From positions 1 through 5,819 of the forward strand of contig JBGPKH010000582.1 in the NCBI GenBank assembly GCA_041485845.1: a stretch of 5,819 nt of DNA, given 5' to 3'. This DNA is from OMOG01 sp041485845 (GTDB taxonomy: Bacteria > Acidobacteriota > Terriglobia > Bryobacterales > Bryobacteraceae). Each line of letters begins with the position of its first letter. Position 1 is the first letter of the stretch. A program made the translations under genes and the position numbers. Shown piece by piece: positions 4,492 through 5,819 of this stretch. The notes under the pieces were generated by a model that saw nothing but the letters and a program-made list of their open reading frames with translations, had not been told where the DNA came from and searched no databases.

Positions 4492-5814
4492 GTGGCCGAG
4501 AACCTCCGCGAAGTGCCGTCCGTGCATGAGGTCGTCGAGCGCCTCCCTTCGTCCCTCGCGCGTTTTCCGCGGACGCTGGTGGTCGCGACCGTCCGTAGCG
4601 GGCTGGAAGAGCTCCGCGCGGAAATTCGCGGCGGGCGTCTCAACGGCCTGCCGGTCGAAGCCCGCGTCGAACAGGCTCTCCTGAAGCTCGAACGCCCATC
4701 CCTGCGCCGCGTCATCAACGCCACCGGCGTCGTGCTCCACACCAATCTCGGGCGAGCCCCGCTCGGTAACACCAACGTTCTCGCGGGCTATTCGAACCTC
4801 GAGTACGACTTGCGCTCGGGCCGCCGCGGCAAGCGCGACGTCCACATTTCGAACCTGATCGAGCGATTGCTGGGCGCCTCCGGCATCGCGGTGAACAACA
4901 ACGCGGCCGCCATCTTTCTCGCGCTGAACGAGCTCGCCGCCGGAGGCGAAGTGGTGGTCTCGCGCGGAGAGCTCATCGAGATCGGCGACGGTTTCCGCAT
5001 CCCCGACATCATGGCGCGCTCGGGCGCCGTGCTGCGCGAAGTCGGAACCACCAATCGCACGCGCATCGAGGACTACCGCGACGCCCTCAACGACCGCACC
5101 CGCCTGCTGCTGCGGGTCCACCCCAGCAACTTTCGCATCTCCGGCTTCACCGCGCGCCCGGACCTGCGCGATCTCGTGGCCCTCGGACGCGAGCGCAGCC
5201 TGCCGGTCTATGAGGACCTGGGCAGCGGATGCGTTGCCGACATGCGGGCTTTCGGCATCGATGAGCCGCTAGTCTCGGACAGTCTCACGGCCGGCGTCGA
5301 CCTCATCTCCTTCAGCGGCGATAAGCTGCTGGGCGGCCCACAAGCCGGAATCCTGTCGGGAAAACCGGAGATCGTGACGCGATTGCGGCGCAATCCCCTG
5401 TTCCGCGCGTTGCGCCTCGACAAGATGATCTACCAGGCCCTCGAGAACACCCTGCGCTGTTTGCTGCTCGAAAACTGGGCGGGCGTGCCGGCGCTGGCGA
5501 TGATCCGCCAGACTGCCGCCGAGATCCGCACGCGATCCGAAGCGCTGGCCGCTCGCATTCCCGGAATCCGCGCGGAGATCGTACCGGGCGCCTCCGTCAT
5601 CGGAGGCGGCGCCACACCCGAGCAGACCATCCCCACCTGGCTGATCGCCATCGATTGCGCCAACGTGACGGCGGCCGAGCGGGCGCTACGCGAGCGCGAT
5701 CCGGCGGTCGTCGCGCGAATCGAAAACGACAGGCTGATTCTCGACTTGAGGACCATTTTTCGCGAGGAGGAAGACGAGTTGGCGGCGGCCATCCAGGAAG
5801 CTGCTATGGGCTAA
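4492..5814 (+). CDS. selA: L-seryl-tRNA(Sec) selenium transferase (selenocysteine synthase)
   Basis: SelA is a cytoplasmic PLP enzyme that converts Ser-tRNA(Sec) to Sec-tRNA(Sec) with selenophosphate, feeding SelB-dependent decoding of UGA. The 440-residue product matches from end to end: an N-terminal tRNA-binding-type region (LREVPSVHEVVERL), VINATGVVLHTNLGRAPL (75-91), LEYDL (103-107), VNNNAAAIF (134-142), VVVSRGELIEIG (154-165), FRIPDIM (168-174), REVGTTNRT (182-190), EDLGSG (241-246) and SFSGDKLLGGPQAG (273-286), where Lys278 should bind PLP. E. coli SelA has 463 residues; part of the difference is about six residues missing between LGRA and LEYDL (13 here, 19 in E. coli as I recall it). 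GTG 4492 is taken because the family N-terminus starts at once after it; a ribosome binding site is lacking. It is separated from the upstream gene by the hairpin repeat. selB often follows selA, but only five bases remain. Confidence 0.97.
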   Translation: MAENLREVPSVHEVVERLPSSLARFPRTLVVATVRSGLEELRAEIRGGRLNGLPVEARVEQALLKLERPSLRRVINATGVVLHTNLGRAPLGNTNVLAGYSNLEYDLRSGRRGKRDVHISNLIERLLGASGIAVNNNAAAIFLALNELAAGGEVVVSRGELIEIGDGFRIPDIMARSGAVLREVGTTNRTRIEDYRDALNDRTRLLLRVHPSNFRISGFTARPDLRDLVALGRERSLPVYEDLGSGCVADMRAFGIDEPLVSDSLTAGVDLISFSGDKLLGGPQAGILSGKPEIVTRLRRNPLFRALRLDKMIYQALENTLRCLLLENWAGVPALAMIRQTAAEIRTRSEALAARIPGIRAEIVPGASVIGGGATPEQTIPTWLIAIDCANVTAAERALRERDPAVVARIENDRLILDLRTIFREEEDELAAAIQEAAMG

Positions 5815-5819
5815 ATTGC

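Noticed and set aside
3994..5121. Reverse-strand open frame (375 codons)
   Set aside because: It spans two real genes and the hairpin repeat and contains the RADWQSA-type peptide that arises from translating such repeats.

Overview
The window is high-GC DNA, probably from an Acidobacteriota bacterium of the Solibacter/Bryobacter type. That placement is an inference. It rests on the gene mix (a Gfo/Idh/MocA-type oxidoreductase, a Tat-exported sugar isomerase-like protein, SelA), on dense one-strand packing, and on a three-hairpin GGC...GCC repeat of a kind I recall being scattered through such genomes. All supported genes are on the + strand.

Layout: (1) bases 1-117 are the 3' end of a gene whose last 38 residues look like the C-terminus of a Gfo/Idh/MocA oxidoreductase. 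(2) Bases 114-218 hold a possible 34-codon ORF that overlaps both neighbours by ATGA, so its start lies on the previous stop and its stop lies on the next start. (3) 215-1510 encodes a 431-residue alpha/beta hydrolase with a visible lipase-type Ser/Asp/His triad and no signal peptide. (4) 1539-2459 encodes a Tat-exported TIM-barrel protein of the sugar phosphate isomerase/epimerase (xylose isomerase-like) superfamily. (5) 2479-4410 encodes a 643-residue protein I cannot name. It has a long helical N-terminal region and a C-terminal domain whose predicted strand/helix order and His/Cys motifs (VHRGHS, FLGSCGG) match a compact caspase-like (clan CD) fold. (6) 4410-4470 carries three tandem hairpins. 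(7) 4492-5814 encodes SelA, L-seryl-tRNA(Sec) selenium transferase, which implies that the organism makes selenocysteine.

The genes from the oxidoreductase to the caspase-like protein are spaced by -4 to 28 bases and look like one transcription unit, with a possible weak internal promoter before the isomerase. The oxidoreductase and the Tat-exported isomerase-like protein are a familiar pair in sugar or inositol catabolism. The hydrolase and the caspase-like protein do not obviously belong to that pathway. selA is set off by the hairpin repeat, has no clear Shine-Dalgarno and may have its own, possibly leaderless, start.

The observations most worth following are the caspase-like domain protein, the double-ATGA junction with its 16-base near-duplication, and the hairpin repeat with a possible decayed relative at 122-152.
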